A model generated the notes under the pieces. That model saw only the letters and a program-made list of their open reading frames with translations, was not told the origin of the DNA and ran no database searches. A program made the position numbers and the translations under genes. From a virus, in the IMG/VR virus record IMGVR_UViG_3300012964_000010, positions 62,001 through 126,000 of that record: DNA of 64,000 nt; one strand, 5' to 3'. Position 1 is the stretch's first letter, and every line of letters begins with the position of its first letter. Shown in pieces: positions 1 through 9,505 of this stretch.

Positions 1-848
1 TAATAGGTATTGGCTGCTGTATCATCTGTTAAAATTGGAGTCTCAACTTGAACAAATTGTGCAAGTGTAGCATCCATTCTACGTAATACAAGGTTTGCAC
101 CCTGTGCTGGAGATGTTGTCTTAACCCAATACTGGGCTGTAGTTGCAACATTTGTTAGATCAGGCCATACAGATTGTACTATAATACTGGATGCACCTAA
201 AGCACCAGTTAATTGAGCCCAGACACCAGCTGCTTTAACCCAGTACGAAAGAATGCCTGATGCAGTCTGGAAAACAACAGCGTGATTACCATTTATACCA
301 TCGCCGGGAACTGGTACATTTGATGTACCAGTTGCAAAATTATATTTGAAATCAATTGTTACAGGTGTCCATACTTCATTGGGAAACGTTCCTGCCCGTA
401 CAAATAATCCGTATGCGGTGCCGGTTGAAGACTCGTCAAGCCAATATGTTCCGACTGCTGCTGGACTTGTTGGTTGAACTGGTGTTGCTTCAAGTTGTGC
501 TGTATCAATATCGGCACGGATAACGCGAGCTAAATTAGAAATACCGAGATAAGAATATGCTGCCAAAAGACCATATTCGTTTAACGGATATCCATTTATT
601 GAAGTTCCACTAACACTATAGAAAACTGGGTCACCAAAAGTTTGAACAAGATCACGTTGAGAAGTAATCGAATATACTGTGCCTGCGGTTGCTTTGGTTG
701 TACCAACAGCAACTGTCGTGCCAGTCGGATCCATCTTGTCTTGTTGTGTAGCGATAAAAATTAGAGGTACTGTTCCTGGACCGGCGCCGACATTGATCGA
801 TTGATCAATAACCGAGATACTTACGCCTGGTGATACTAATGTTGCCAT
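1..848 (-). CDS. Contractile tail sheath protein (gp18-like), C-terminus off the window
   Basis: Open from an ATG at 846-848 to the left edge with no stop, so about 282 N-terminal codons are present. The start MATLVSPGVSISVIDQS, followed by a Gly/Pro turn and FIATQQDK, is typical of T4-like sheath proteins, which wrap the tail tube and contract on infection. A stretch rich in T, V and G follows, as in sheath insertion domains. A TGATAAATA box at 889-897 lies about 40 bases upstream and would make this a late gene. The missing C-terminal domain cannot be judged. Confidence 0.85.
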   Translation of the reverse strand, partial: MATLVSPGVSISVIDQSINVGAGPGTVPLIFIATQQDKMDPTGTTVAVGTTKATAGTVYSITSQRDLVQTFGDPVFYSVSGTSINGYPLNEYGLLAAYSYLGISNLARVIRADIDTAQLEATPVQPTSPAAVGTYWLDESSTGTAYGLFVRAGTFPNEVWTPVTIDFKYNFATGTSNVPVPGDGINGNHAVVFQTASGILSYWVKAAGVWAQLTGALGASSIIVQSVWPDLTNVATTAQYWVKTTSPAQGANLVLRRMDATLAQFVQVETPILTDDTAANTY

Positions 849-888
849 TGTTGATAAACTCCTATGAAGGTTTTGCTTCTGTTATGAG

Positions 889-897
889 TATTTATCA
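889..897 (-). promoter_or_regulatory. Late-promoter-like box TGATAAATA upstream of tail sheath
   Basis: Reads TGATAAATA on the minus strand, one base from the T4 late consensus TATAAATA. It sits 41 bases before the sheath start codon. Confidence 0.55.
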
Positions 898-937
898 ACT
901 TTAGTATTAAAGACGCTGCAAACGAAACTTCAATAAA

Positions 938-1570
938 TTATAGTAGTCTGGATACTATTTCACTAACCTGCGCCTGGAGAATATCAACAGTATCATCGTT
1001 ATTTAGTTCATAATTAAATTTTGAACCAATCCACGCCCATTCACTAAAATGTGCATCAGAATAAGTCTTAGTCATGATTTCTTTAGCAATGGAGTTACCC
1101 TTATTTGCCATTAAAGCAGTTTCATACCACACCGGGCTCGGACCACGATTTACCCTAATCATAATTCCGCCCTGATCTTGAATAAATTTAATCTCGTTAG
1201 GAAATCTTACATCACTGATAACAACATGCTGATCGGGATTTTTACGAATTCGATTCTCTAATGTTAGAAACCAAATTCCTTCGTTGAAATGATTACGTAA
1301 AGAATCAGTGCCCACCAATTGCAAAGCAAGCCGTGGACTAAAGCCCGGAATATTCAGTTTTGCTTCCCACCACGGATCAACTATTTCTCTCCATTCGCGT
1401 GATTCTGTTGTGTCTCCCTCGAGCATATCTCGTGGCCAATCAAATATCATTGCACAAGCATCTTTAAGGCTTGCTGCGAAACTATCTTGTCTAAATTTGT
1501 ATTGTTCTGTTAGATATGTGGCTACCGTACCTTTGCCACTATTAATAAAACCGCTCACTCCAACTATCAT
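938..1570 (-). CDS. Deoxynucleoside monophosphate kinase (T4 gp1-like)
   Basis: Predicted to phosphorylate dNMPs to dNDPs in phage nucleotide supply. The N-terminus MIVGVSGFINSGKGT holds a P-loop (about residues 7-15) that begins immediately after a short beta strand. Further on, VVISDVRFPNE (about 119-129) matches the conserved D-R-P-E segment of the T4 gene 1 family. At 210 residues it is slightly shorter than T4 gp1 (241). It lies between structural genes, as gene 1 does in several T4 relatives. Confidence 0.85.
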   Translation of the reverse strand: MIVGVSGFINSGKGTVATYLTEQYKFRQDSFAASLKDACAMIFDWPRDMLEGDTTESREWREIVDPWWEAKLNIPGFSPRLALQLVGTDSLRNHFNEGIWFLTLENRIRKNPDQHVVISDVRFPNEIKFIQDQGGIMIRVNRGPSPVWYETALMANKGNSIAKEIMTKTYSDAHFSEWAWIGSKFNYELNNDDTVDILQAQVSEIVSRLL

Positions 1571-1682
1571 AAAAAGCCCTTAAACTAAGTTTTATGTAGT
1601 TATACAAAAACTTATTTGATGGCTAATGATTTTGTTAGAAACTAATTGCATGACCCGATGGCGGCTTTAATCCCCGATAATA

Positions 1683-2435
1683 TTATCCGATTATAAATCC
1701 ATATCCATCTGAAGAAGCAACCATATTGAGTAACTCTTTCTCGAGTTTATCAATTTCGGCCTGAGCTTCTTGTTTTATGGTAGCACCATTGAGCATAACA
1801 TTTCCATTGGGGCCGGGAAATCCAGAAGGAAATTTATCACGTGCTTCACCGAGGGCATATTTTGCTTTGGCCGTAGAATAAGAACGCAACCAGGGACCTG
1901 TATAAGGATCTCTAATAATGTCATCATCTGATTTTCTGATATAGACTCTAACTGAAACTGATTCATCGGCTGTAGGACGACGAATAATTGTTAGCTTATG
2001 CGAATTGACATCCCACGTGAAGTTAAGTTGACTTGCGAAAACTCTTTCAGCGGTTTCTAGATATTCATTGTACATGTCCCAGGTTGCCAGGCCACCTGAT
2101 CTATTTGGTTGTAACAAATAGATGTTATAGAATGCAGCATCAACCGGGTCAAAGTTGATACCACCATTGGTATATGCACCGATACCACGGCGGTATAGAC
2201 GTCGAACTTCTTGCACTTCCTCTGGCAGAGTATACTCAGTTACATCTCGTGTGATGTGTAAGAAAATATCCTTCTCAAGTAAGGCACCGTCCGATTGCTG
2301 ACGCAATTTTTCAATCCCTATCTCTATTGCAAGATCAATATGTTCGACATCGAGTTCAACATCAACCATTTGCGAACCGAGCATAAGCTCGATTTGCTTT
2401 TTCAACATAACCTTAGGTGTAATCTGTGCGGACAT
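1683..2435 (-). CDS. Neck protein (gp13-like)
   Basis: 250 residues. The N-terminal pattern MLKKQIELMLGSQMVDVELD, then a helix and the YTLPEEVQEVRRLYRRG segment, follows T4-type gp13, which closes the head-tail neck after packaging. The C-terminus is charged and helical (KLEKELLNMV). Start chosen at the ATG after an SD-like CTGGAGAGATG; a TGATAAATA box sits 27 bases upstream of it. Family assignment is by pattern only. Confidence 0.65.
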   Translation of the reverse strand: MSAQITPKVMLKKQIELMLGSQMVDVELDVEHIDLAIEIGIEKLRQQSDGALLEKDIFLHITRDVTEYTLPEEVQEVRRLYRRGIGAYTNGGINFDPVDAAFYNIYLLQPNRSGGLATWDMYNEYLETAERVFASQLNFTWDVNSHKLTIIRRPTADESVSVRVYIRKSDDDIIRDPYTGPWLRSYSTAKAKYALGEARDKFPSGFPGPNGNVMLNGATIKQEAQAEIDKLEKELLNMVASSDGYGFIIG

Positions 2436-2461
2436 AACGTATCATCTCTCCAGTGATACAT

Positions 2462-2470
2462 TATTTATCA
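2462..2470 (-). promoter_or_regulatory. Late-promoter-like box TGATAAATA upstream of neck gene
   Basis: TGATAAATA on the minus strand, 27 bases before the neck-protein ATG and overlapping the stop end of the upstream exonuclease gene. Confidence 0.5.
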
Positions 2471-2926
2471 ATATCCGAGTGTTGCCTTCTTCATCACAAA
2501 TGCGTCATCGAGTGCATTATGAATATCATAATCAAACTTAAGAACAAGCGCCTTTTCGATATCAGCTGGTACCCGAATCGGGAAAGTTATACCTTTTTCT
2601 AAATTAGCAGGCCATAGCGGTTGTAATAATTTATTTAAATGAGGAATATCCCAGCCAGGTGCATCGGATGCAATCATACATGGCACATTACGGGATTCTA
2701 TCCAATTACCTAATTTAAGAGCACAATCATAAGAAGTCATTCTATGCTCGCCACCTTTAAGGAAAGGTAGAACAAACGATTTAACAAACTCCGAACAATC
2801 CTTTAATTCATAAGTGTCAATTAATTCTGCATAGAAATAATTCTCATCTTCATCAACCAGTGCAATGCTGATAAGTTTGTTGCCTGGTATAAGATCGGTA
2901 AATTCAGTATCTAAAAATAATCTCAT
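2468..2926 (-). CDS. DEDD-type 3'-5' exonuclease-like protein
   Basis: Start placed at MRLFLDTEFTDL, whose ATG overlaps the upstream stop as ATGA; a longer reading would add 12 basic residues without an SD. Visible exonuclease motifs are FLDTEFTDL (ExoI, D and E), a central ASDAPGWDIPHL (ExoII-like, D) and HNALDDAF (ExoIII, H and D). About 152 residues, a bare catalytic domain of the RNase T/DnaQ fold. Substrate cannot be told; a role in DNA or RNA turnover is inferred. Confidence 0.7.
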   Translation of the reverse strand: MRLFLDTEFTDLIPGNKLISIALVDEDENYFYAELIDTYELKDCSEFVKSFVLPFLKGGEHRMTSYDCALKLGNWIESRNVPCMIASDAPGWDIPHLNKLLQPLWPANLEKGITFPIRVPADIEKALVLKFDYDIHNALDDAFVMKKATLGY

Positions 2927-3252
2927 TCTTTCCAATTCCAATATCCGCCTGGCTCGGGCCAAGTTACTGTGATATGTTTTGCATAATTATCACACATAAC
3001 TATATATGTATGCATCATCTTTTCTTGTCTCCAGTTAGCACTTAACCAATCTGTAAGTAATTGGCCTTTAACAGTCTTATTCTTTATAATTTCATATATC
3101 TTACCGGAACACAGAATATGCCCCCAGGTATCATTGGATAGAGAATTAACGGCTTTTACCCTATAATCCGGAACAAAATAATAATATCCACCGTGGTCAC
3201 TTTGAATAATTTGAGATGCACATAGATGATTATATGTATCTTCTTCAGTCAT
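2923..3252 (-). CDS. Hypothetical protein, 109 aa
   Basis: Not recognised. Tyr/Trp-rich and acidic at the N-terminus, ending WPEPGGYWNWKE. It overlaps the preceding gene by ATGA (3249-3252) and the exonuclease gene by ATGA (2923-2926), so the three genes are probably translated as a coupled unit. Confidence 0.7.
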   Translation of the reverse strand: MTEEDTYNHLCASQIIQSDHGGYYYFVPDYRVKAVNSLSNDTWGHILCSGKIYEIIKNKTVKGQLLTDWLSANWRQEKMMHTYIVMCDNYAKHITVTWPEPGGYWNWKE

Positions 3253-4400
3253 TTATCTATCCTTAAGATAATGTGGTGTTCGTTAAGTTTGCCAGTGCAA
3301 GGAATATCCACTGTGCTTAAATCCTTTAAAAAGGTGCGAAGTTTAACCTTACTCGCCTTCTTAAACTCAACTAATGTCTCAGCGGGCTTACGTAGTGTTT
3401 TTTCTGCAGAATCAGCAGAAAAATCAAGTAAACTTGCACCTTTAACTGACAGGCCACGCTCGTCCATGGCCTTATATTGTGCAAGTTTGCGTGTTCTGGT
3501 ATTATATACCCATACTTCTTTAGCACCGATTATATGTGTCGGGTTTAAACTTACAATACCGAGTGAGGTGTCTTCTTTCTTATATTTTAATTTAGATATC
3601 AGTTTTTCTGTGGATACGGGTTTTTTCTTGCGAGGTGCACGCTGTACCTTAGCAGCCTCTTGCATCATCTCACATGCCTTTGATAAATTTCTGTGAAATA
3701 AATCAAACTTCTTTAATTCAGCCTTTGTGAAATTGGAATATCCTTCGGCAAGCTCTTTGTTCTTGCCATCTAATACCTCGGCAATCTCGTCCATCCTCTT
3801 CGCGAAGATATTTTGCACATATTTCATATGTGGAGCTTTCAAATCATATGACTTGAATAAACCCACAAAATCCTCAACTGTCTTAACATTCTGTGTCTTG
3901 TCGGCAGTAAATTCGTCTATCCACCCTTCCACTTCCCCCGCAACCTCATACGCCCTTTCACGGAGGCGGTCCTGTATTGATATGATTGTAGAAGACCCGG
4001 AAGCATCAGTTTGAACTTTTTCATTATACGCCGCCTCTTTCGCTGCTGTAGCAAGTTTTGCTTCTTCTTCATTGATTTCTCTTTCTAATGCCGGTATCAG
4101 TCCCTTCATAATATCATCGGGAACATCGCCGCCGTGATTTAAGATGTACATATATTTACCGACCGTAGTAAATCTATTTTCATCCAAATCCTTGGCACGA
4201 TCAAATAGCTCATGATTAGAATTTAAGGTTTTTAGATATTTTAATACTTCGCGTTTTAATTCAGATGAGGTGAGTTCATAATGAGCATAGAGCATTGCTA
4301 CCTGAAAATTGCTCTTGAAGTTTTTGTTAGTTTTAACTGTATATGCAAAATTAGGTTTAGGCCAACTTACATGCACACCAGACGATTTCTTTCCAGCCAT
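3249..4400 (-). CDS. Hypothetical protein, 383 aa, helical
   Basis: Not recognised. Long helical charged stretches (about residues 90-260) with a KKK cluster near 270 (RAPRKKKPVSTEKL), then a beta-rich C-terminal part beginning VSLNPTHIIGAKEVWVYNTRTRKL. The overall composition resembles T4-type structural or scaffold-associated proteins of unknown function. First gene of the overlapping trio 3249-2468. Confidence 0.7.
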   Translation of the reverse strand: MAGKKSSGVHVSWPKPNFAYTVKTNKNFKSNFQVAMLYAHYELTSSELKREVLKYLKTLNSNHELFDRAKDLDENRFTTVGKYMYILNHGGDVPDDIMKGLIPALEREINEEEAKLATAAKEAAYNEKVQTDASGSSTIISIQDRLRERAYEVAGEVEGWIDEFTADKTQNVKTVEDFVGLFKSYDLKAPHMKYVQNIFAKRMDEIAEVLDGKNKELAEGYSNFTKAELKKFDLFHRNLSKACEMMQEAAKVQRAPRKKKPVSTEKLISKLKYKKEDTSLGIVSLNPTHIIGAKEVWVYNTRTRKLAQYKAMDERGLSVKGASLLDFSADSAEKTLRKPAETLVEFKKASKVKLRTFLKDLSTVDIPCTGKLNEHHIILRIDK

Positions 4401-4510
4401 ATATTATCCTTGTGACTAAAGCTATTTTAGCCGAAACTATGATAGAATTGCAACTAATCTTGATTAACCGTTCAATGAATACCCACTGGGTATTTTGAAA
4501 AGTAAGTTTC

Positions 4511-4681
4511 TTACTCGTCAGACTTGGATTTTTTATGTTTCTCTTTGCGAGAATACTTCTTGCTGGTATGTGCACCAGCCCCGGATGTTTTAGAATGCTT
4601 GGCCACATAATTGCGCGGAGGTGGCGATACGACAACCTTTTTCTTGTCAGTTTTTGTTTCAAATATTTCAAAAAGTCTCAT
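4511..4681 (-). CDS. Small lysine-rich protein with capsid-targeting-like N-terminus
   Basis: 56 residues, missed by length-limited ORF calls. Begins MRLFEIFETKTDKKK, then a basic tail (KKYSRKEKHKKSKSDE). The start resembles the T4 internal-protein targeting sequence (MKTYQEFIAE), and IFE|T fits the gp21 prohead-protease rule (L/I)-x-E. A small basic protein with such a leader would fit an internal head protein injected with the DNA; this is inference. A TGATAAATA box lies at 4779-4787. Confidence 0.6.
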   Translation of the reverse strand: MRLFEIFETKTDKKKVVVSPPPRNYVAKHSKTSGAGAHTSKKYSRKEKHKKSKSDE

Positions 4682-4699
4682 GCCTGCTCCAATAAAAAT

Positions 4700-4729
4700 G
4701 AAGGAACTGGTAGCGAATCAGTTCCTTCA
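4700..4729 (-). terminator. Hairpin between small genes
   Basis: Inverted repeat gaaggaactg/cagttccttc with a 9-base loop. Either strand could use it; no long T run follows on the minus strand, so it may be a processing or weak terminator hairpin. Confidence 0.4.
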
Positions 4730-4778
4730 TCGACGCCTGTTGGCGTAACACACTAATGGTCCTAAGGGTGTCAATTAT

Positions 4779-4787
4779 TATTTATCA
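4779..4787 (-). promoter_or_regulatory. Late-promoter-like box TGATAAATA
   Basis: TGATAAATA on the minus strand, about 100 bases upstream of the 56-residue basic gene, with the hairpin at 4700-4729 in between. Confidence 0.4.
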
Positions 4788-4795
4788 AAAATAGA

Positions 4796-5200
4796 TTAAG
4801 ATTGGAGAATTCCTTTAAACTTTAAATATCCATCCAATAATCCCTGAATGTTCTTTGCACCCTCAGGATTCATACTGTGAACGGTATATCTAAAATGTGT
4901 AGGCATACTTCCCGAATTCATGTCAAAGTTGATTAAGAATTTAGCAAAGTCATATCCAGACTTTTCTTCTTTTGCATTCTTTACAACAATAATGCCAGTT
5001 TCAGTGGTATCGTATTCTTCATACCCCAAATCATGATCAAAACTAACTACATCCGGAAAACCATGATCCCAGACCCAGTTCAAGGCTTCTTTATAGGAGC
5101 GAACAATCTCCCATGTAGCTCCCCAACTACCAACACCGCCGATGAGGGTCCAGGTTACATCTGCGGGCATCCGTTCATCATCAAGAAATAGGTATTTCAT
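4796..5200 (-). CDS. Receiver-like domain protein (cyclic-phosphate processing receiver type)
   Basis: 134 residues. MKYLFLDDERMP at the start gives the paired acidic residues of a receiver fold, FDHDLGYEEYDT supplies the central Asp, and HSMNPEGAKNIQGLL ends it. This pattern matches stand-alone receiver-like proteins often found in phages and linked to RNA or cyclic-phosphate end processing. No output domain is attached. It overlaps the upstream gene by 20 bases. Confidence 0.65.
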   Translation of the reverse strand: MKYLFLDDERMPADVTWTLIGGVGSWGATWEIVRSYKEALNWVWDHGFPDVVSFDHDLGYEEYDTTETGIIVVKNAKEEKSGYDFAKFLINFDMNSGSMPTHFRYTVHSMNPEGAKNIQGLLDGYLKFKGILQS

Positions 5201-5519
5201 AATATTTGTGATCTCTGGTAACTACTCGATTAAACTTCTTTTTCACGAATTCATCTTCGGATAGTCTTCTGCTCTCTTCTAAATCCCACGCGCCATAAGC
5301 AACTGTTGGAAAATAGAGTCCAGCAAAATCGCTGGTCTGGTGTTGATCTGTATTACCACAACTGCTAAACCCTAACTTATCAGTGATATACCATATTGCA
5401 GGCCAACCGTTGTGTCTCTTATCCTCACAACCGCAGATCTCGCCTTTTCCCAGAAAGATGTATCTTACTGTACAATGTTTTGCAAGAGAAAATAGAGATT
5501 TAAGGTTTTCTTCTCTCAT
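5181..5519 (-). CDS. Hypothetical protein, possibly N-truncated
   Basis: 112 residues from the first ATG. Not recognised; CGCEDKRHNGWPAIWY looks folded and may bind metal. The same frame stays open and protein-like upstream to about 5621 (LDRFNYLIGLLERCKTD...) but the only upstream ATG, at 5624-5626, is followed at once by TAG. So either translation starts at 5519 or the gene was longer and lost its start. Confidence 0.6.
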   Translation of the reverse strand: MREENLKSLFSLAKHCTVRYIFLGKGEICGCEDKRHNGWPAIWYITDKLGFSSCGNTDQHQTSDFAGLYFPTVAYGAWDLEESRRLSEDEFVKKKFNRVVTRDHKYYEIPIS

Positions 5520-5683
5520 CCTCTCTAATTCATCGGCGTAAGGTTCGGCTACAAATTTCTTAAGAGGGTCTGTCTTACATCTCTCAAGTAAACCAATGAG
5601 GTAATTAAATCTATCAAGAACTAACTACATATAAACATATTAGCAATAATATATTAGTTAATCAACCTACGACTCCGTAAAAA

Positions 5684-5713
5684 AGCGGTAATGGATTTCT
5701 CCATTACCGCTCA
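5684..5713 (-). terminator. Intrinsic terminator
   Basis: Perfect 12-base stem agcggtaatgga/tccattaccgct with a short loop, followed on the minus strand by TTTTTT. It ends transcription arriving from higher coordinates. Confidence 0.8.
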
Positions 5714-5905
5714 ATGTGTACTCAGGTTCCCCTCCTAAGTTCCCCATCCTGTATCAAGGATCCTCCGCAGTTACATTCCCTTTAGTAGAAGAAAGTGCTG
5801 CCCCGCCCATCATAGACGCATGTATGCCGTTAACAGCATTTTGCACAAAAGGCGCTACTTACTGGCTACAGGTGCTCATCCGGTGCTACTACACCACACA
5901 TTAAA
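5714..5905 (-). other. Intergenic region with no confident gene
   Basis: About 190 bases between the exported-protein gene and the terminator. A minus-strand reading is protein-like but interrupted by TAA and TGA and runs into the terminator stem; a small transcript ending at the terminator is as likely. The plus-strand ORF here is probably a shadow. Confidence 0.4.
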
Positions 5906-6301
5906 TCACTTCAAAATTCCCATTGTATAATATGCTTCACACTGAATCTGGGCCAATGTTTCAACTTTCTCTTCGTACGATATATCGCTCGGTTTTTCTT
6001 TCTTGCCATATATCTTAGATAGAGTATTATTGAAATTATGAATCAGATCGTATAAATTACCTTGTGCTATTTTAGTGTAAGACTTTGATTGTTTTTTGAT
6101 ATAATCTTGCACACAAGTGGAAATCTTCTCTTCTTTATCTAAAATTCCCGATAATATCAATATCTCTAACGTATATTCTTTTTCATAAGACTGATTTATC
6201 TGAAGCGGTGTTACCACTTTTGCTTCAGATAAAACATCACTTCCCTTTGCGAACAAAGTTGATGAAGAAAATAGTAAGAGAGAAAGTATTATTTTTCTCA
6301 T
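5906..6301 (-). CDS. Exported small protein
   Basis: 131 residues. Signal peptide MRKIILSLLLFSSSTLFAKG with a likely cut after LFA. The mature part is helical with two Cys (ISTCVQDYIKK and IQCEAYY), which could form a periplasmic disulphide. No family recognised. Its likely place of action is the host periplasm. Confidence 0.65.
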   Translation of the reverse strand: MRKIILSLLLFSSSTLFAKGSDVLSEAKVVTPLQINQSYEKEYTLEILILSGILDKEEKISTCVQDYIKKQSKSYTKIAQGNLYDLIHNFNNTLSKIYGKKEKPSDISYEEKVETLAQIQCEAYYTMGILK

Positions 6302-6337
6302 TATTATAAAGGAGGGGTAGATGACCCTTCCTTTAAC

Positions 6338-7285
6338 TTACTTGACTTCGACGTCTGTGCCGGGGAGCACAATCTTCAGTTTTGCCTTCTTCTGTCGAGC
6401 ATGTTTCTCAACCAGCTCTTGCGCTGCATCGAATGTTACGTCAGCAAGCACAATCTCACCACCATTGACACGAACTACATCATATAATTCGTCCTCAATT
6501 TCAGTCTTTGCTGGAGCCACAGGAGTGGCCGGTTTGGTATAGCTGCGATCAACGATTGACGAAAATGCGTTCTTTGGATCACCGACTACCTCAGCAACAA
6601 CCTCATACTTGCAGCAACGGCCTTTTGCACCATTGTAGTCATTAGGGATGCTCACAACATCAGCAGGATTGATCTTCAGAATCATTACCGGTTGATCATT
6701 GCTACCGAAACTACCGAGGTAGCTTTCACTGCAAAAATGCAGACCAGTAGAACAATGAGAGTCGGGATTATCATCAACCGCATTACGAGACATTTCGACT
6801 ACTTTACCAACAGCATTGCTGATAGTGCCGGAGTGAATATCAAGATAATCTTCGCGCACACGCTTGTATGCAAGGAAAAAACCATCTTCAGTAATCGGCA
6901 GGTTGTTCTTTTCCAAGAAACCATACACCTGATCCACAGAACGCTTTGACGGATTCTGCATCAGATTTTCCATAAAATGCACCATCGGTTCAATTGGCAA
7001 ACCTTCCTGATACATCTCAATCATACGTGTCGACAATGCATTATGGAAAGGTTGTCCCTTCCAGGAGACTTTTCCGTTGTTGATTGCTACGTATCCTTTG
7101 CCAAAATTAACGATAGCCTTAACTGGCTCGACTAGATTGCGTAATGCATCCCAGTCTTGCGCCTTTAAAGCATCAACAATCTTGCCATAACTAATGTGTG
7201 TATTCTTGCTAATCGTATGACTCTTTCCATCGATTACCAAAATAATATTTTTGCCTTGCAGCAAATAAGGAATTGCTTTTGACAT
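6338..7285 (-). CDS. rIIB: rIIB-like protein
   Basis: 315 residues. The block FLEKNNLPITEDGFFLAYKR (about 123-142), the DIHSGT turn and CSTGLHFCSESYLGSF are hallmarks of the RIIB family of T4-like phages, whose partner is the ATPase RIIA. In T4 the pair affects lysis inhibition and exclusion by the lambda rex system; the exact biochemical role is unclear. Adjacent to rIIA with 69 bases between. C-terminus carries a short beta segment ending PGTDVEVK. Confidence 0.85.
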   Translation of the reverse strand: MSKAIPYLLQGKNIILVIDGKSHTISKNTHISYGKIVDALKAQDWDALRNLVEPVKAIVNFGKGYVAINNGKVSWKGQPFHNALSTRMIEMYQEGLPIEPMVHFMENLMQNPSKRSVDQVYGFLEKNNLPITEDGFFLAYKRVREDYLDIHSGTISNAVGKVVEMSRNAVDDNPDSHCSTGLHFCSESYLGSFGSNDQPVMILKINPADVVSIPNDYNGAKGRCCKYEVVAEVVGDPKNAFSSIVDRSYTKPATPVAPAKTEIEDELYDVVRVNGGEIVLADVTFDAAQELVEKHARQKKAKLKIVLPGTDVEVK

Positions 7286-7354
7286 TTTAGTCCTTTATGT
7301 GTTTATATGTTAAGTTTATACTATCTCTATTACGGTGTCAACCGTAATAATCCG

Positions 7355-9505
7355 TTAGATTTTCTCCTGATTATCAACCATTTTGATATAATCTACTACT
7401 TCTAATTCAGGTGCCGAATTTAAATATTTTAGAAGTGGGTACTTCTGATAAAGATCGTTCTTTGCATTCTCGATTTTCTTCTTAACCTTGTCGACATGCA
7501 GAGAATTACCATATTTAGTACACAAATCAACAAGTTGAGATGCATCACCGGATAAACGCTTAATATTCCCGTATTCTTTCATAAATTTAGCATAGGCCGA
7601 ATCAGGACCAACTAAACGTGCAACTGTCTGGTTGGAATATATCTTAGTGTAATAACCATCAAGCATTTCCTTGGCAACCATAGATGCAATGTGAAAATCG
7701 GTAATCTTTGTAGTCTCTTCTTTAAGTTTAGTTTCAATCCAAAACCAATTCGGCAAATCTTTGATATCATCAATACGATTCTTTCGAACACCCATAATTC
7801 GGATATCCGAGATATCAGAAACACCACACTTATCCATCAATGCCTTGAGTGGGTAAATGTCAAAATGTGCACCTTCGTGGGTAATTGGTTGAAAATTATT
7901 TAAACAAACGTAATAATAAGTATCATTATCATCAAGATCATGTTCATATGGTACCCAGGTATAAGAATCTTCAAATCCCGGCTTGCAATCAGACCTCAAT
8001 GCAATCTGCATGATACCTTGACTAGACAGTTTCTCGCGCCTTACAATTGGCTTCTTTTGCAATTCACTGGCCTTTAATACCCTTGGTGGGTTGTGCAATT
8101 CCTTAAGGAAGGCTTCGTACTCTACCTGGCGTTTCGCGACATCGGGATCAGTATGTGATATACAAAAGACAGATACAGAATCGTTGCCGTAATTTGTGTA
8201 ATGGTATCGAGTTCGCGAAACGCAACCCGTTTTAAGATCATTCAATATGATAACAACATTCTTTTCCACTGGAATAGATGTTCCTTCGACATAGGTCTTG
8301 AGGGTATGAATATAAGTGCTATATCTACCAGCCTTGCCACGATAGCAACCATGGCTAAAAGTCATACCATCGATGCTCAATCCGCGAGATTTCATTTCTG
8401 CGTCAGTAAAATTAAAAATCTTCTTCCCATAATGAACAGTAGGATCGTATAATTCAAACTTAGAATCGGCAACATATTTCGGCACCGCTGATGCATACAA
8501 CCGAGTGCGTGCCTCAGTATATAGATATTCCGCACGTTCCCATTTGTCCACAATAGCATCCGCTCTTTTTGCAAGATGGCTTGCAAGATTAGCATTAATT
8601 GCTTCAAGTTTTTTCTTAATATTATTAACGGTCAACGGAACAATGCTGAGTTCTTCACGAGAAGCTGCAAAATCAAGCTCGCCGATGTTGAATTCAATAA
8701 TTAATCCACATTCCAGCAATGATGCCAACTTACCAAAATGCTTTTCTGGTTCAGAGATCTTATCGAGCGAATAAGCAATATTTCCCATTACTGCGGTAGA
8801 TTTTGAAGGATACTCGTATCTATCAGTACTGCCTGTTACGTGTACCCCAGGAACAATATCTTTTTCTTTATAGGTCGGAGTTTTGTGCTGAAAGTTAACA
8901 CCAGTAATTGTTGGTTTATTTTTGAACCACATGAAAACATTTTCAGCTTCATGATGGAAACTGTTGTAATCAAAACGATCAGTAACACTGAATTTAACTT
9001 CAACACCATTACCTTCGTCAGTAAGTTCGGTGCTCATCTCAGCAATGCTGGGTACACCCATCTCGCTAATAAATGCACTATAAATCCGTTTGGTACCGTC
9101 TTTAATAGCAATGACAGTGAAATTCTCAGTATAGCTAAATGGAGATTTAGAACCAAGGCCAAGAGCACCAATAAAATCATTGGAATCAGTCTTGGTAGAT
9201 TCGAAATACGTTGTGTAGATATTGGTAACTTGATCACCAGTCAAACCGGTACCGAAATCTTTTACTGCAAACCAAGGTTCGAGCATGCAGGGGAGATGCA
9301 CCTCAAACGGAATATCTGCCTTGCCAGCTGCAACATGACTATCTACTGCATTACATGATAATTCGCGAATGATGGCACGAATCTTGTTGGAATAGAGGCC
9401 ATCAGACAAGATCTTAAAAGCCTTGGCTGAATTACGAATACGGAATTCACCAGTAGTGATAACGTTGGATAAAGTAATCTCATTAACTTCTACATCTAAC
9501 TTCAT
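7355..9505 (-). CDS. rIIA: rIIA-like GHKL ATPase
   Basis: 716 residues, close to T4 RIIA (725). The GHKL ATP-binding signature is visible: IIRELSCNAVDSH (N box), VKDFGTGLTGDQV (G1) and GALGLGSKSPFSYTE (G2), all within the first 130 residues. Forms a pair with rIIB downstream, as in T4. Divergently transcribed from the plus-strand structural gene at 9640, with both promoters in the 9506-9597 gap. Confidence 0.9.
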   Translation of the reverse strand: MKLDVEVNEITLSNVITTGEFRIRNSAKAFKILSDGLYSNKIRAIIRELSCNAVDSHVAAGKADIPFEVHLPCMLEPWFAVKDFGTGLTGDQVTNIYTTYFESTKTDSNDFIGALGLGSKSPFSYTENFTVIAIKDGTKRIYSAFISEMGVPSIAEMSTELTDEGNGVEVKFSVTDRFDYNSFHHEAENVFMWFKNKPTITGVNFQHKTPTYKEKDIVPGVHVTGSTDRYEYPSKSTAVMGNIAYSLDKISEPEKHFGKLASLLECGLIIEFNIGELDFAASREELSIVPLTVNNIKKKLEAINANLASHLAKRADAIVDKWERAEYLYTEARTRLYASAVPKYVADSKFELYDPTVHYGKKIFNFTDAEMKSRGLSIDGMTFSHGCYRGKAGRYSTYIHTLKTYVEGTSIPVEKNVVIILNDLKTGCVSRTRYHYTNYGNDSVSVFCISHTDPDVAKRQVEYEAFLKELHNPPRVLKASELQKKPIVRREKLSSQGIMQIALRSDCKPGFEDSYTWVPYEHDLDDNDTYYYVCLNNFQPITHEGAHFDIYPLKALMDKCGVSDISDIRIMGVRKNRIDDIKDLPNWFWIETKLKEETTKITDFHIASMVAKEMLDGYYTKIYSNQTVARLVGPDSAYAKFMKEYGNIKRLSGDASQLVDLCTKYGNSLHVDKVKKKIENAKNDLYQKYPLLKYLNSAPELEVVDYIKMVDNQEKI

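Noticed and set aside
4357-4671. 104-codon minus ORF
   Set aside because: Overlaps the 383-aa gene and the small basic gene in another frame; composition unlike a protein.
5716-5905. Minus-strand ORF with in-frame TAA and TGA, and a plus-strand ORF
   Set aside because: The minus frame runs through the terminator stem and has no coding support; the plus ORF is antisense to everything around it.
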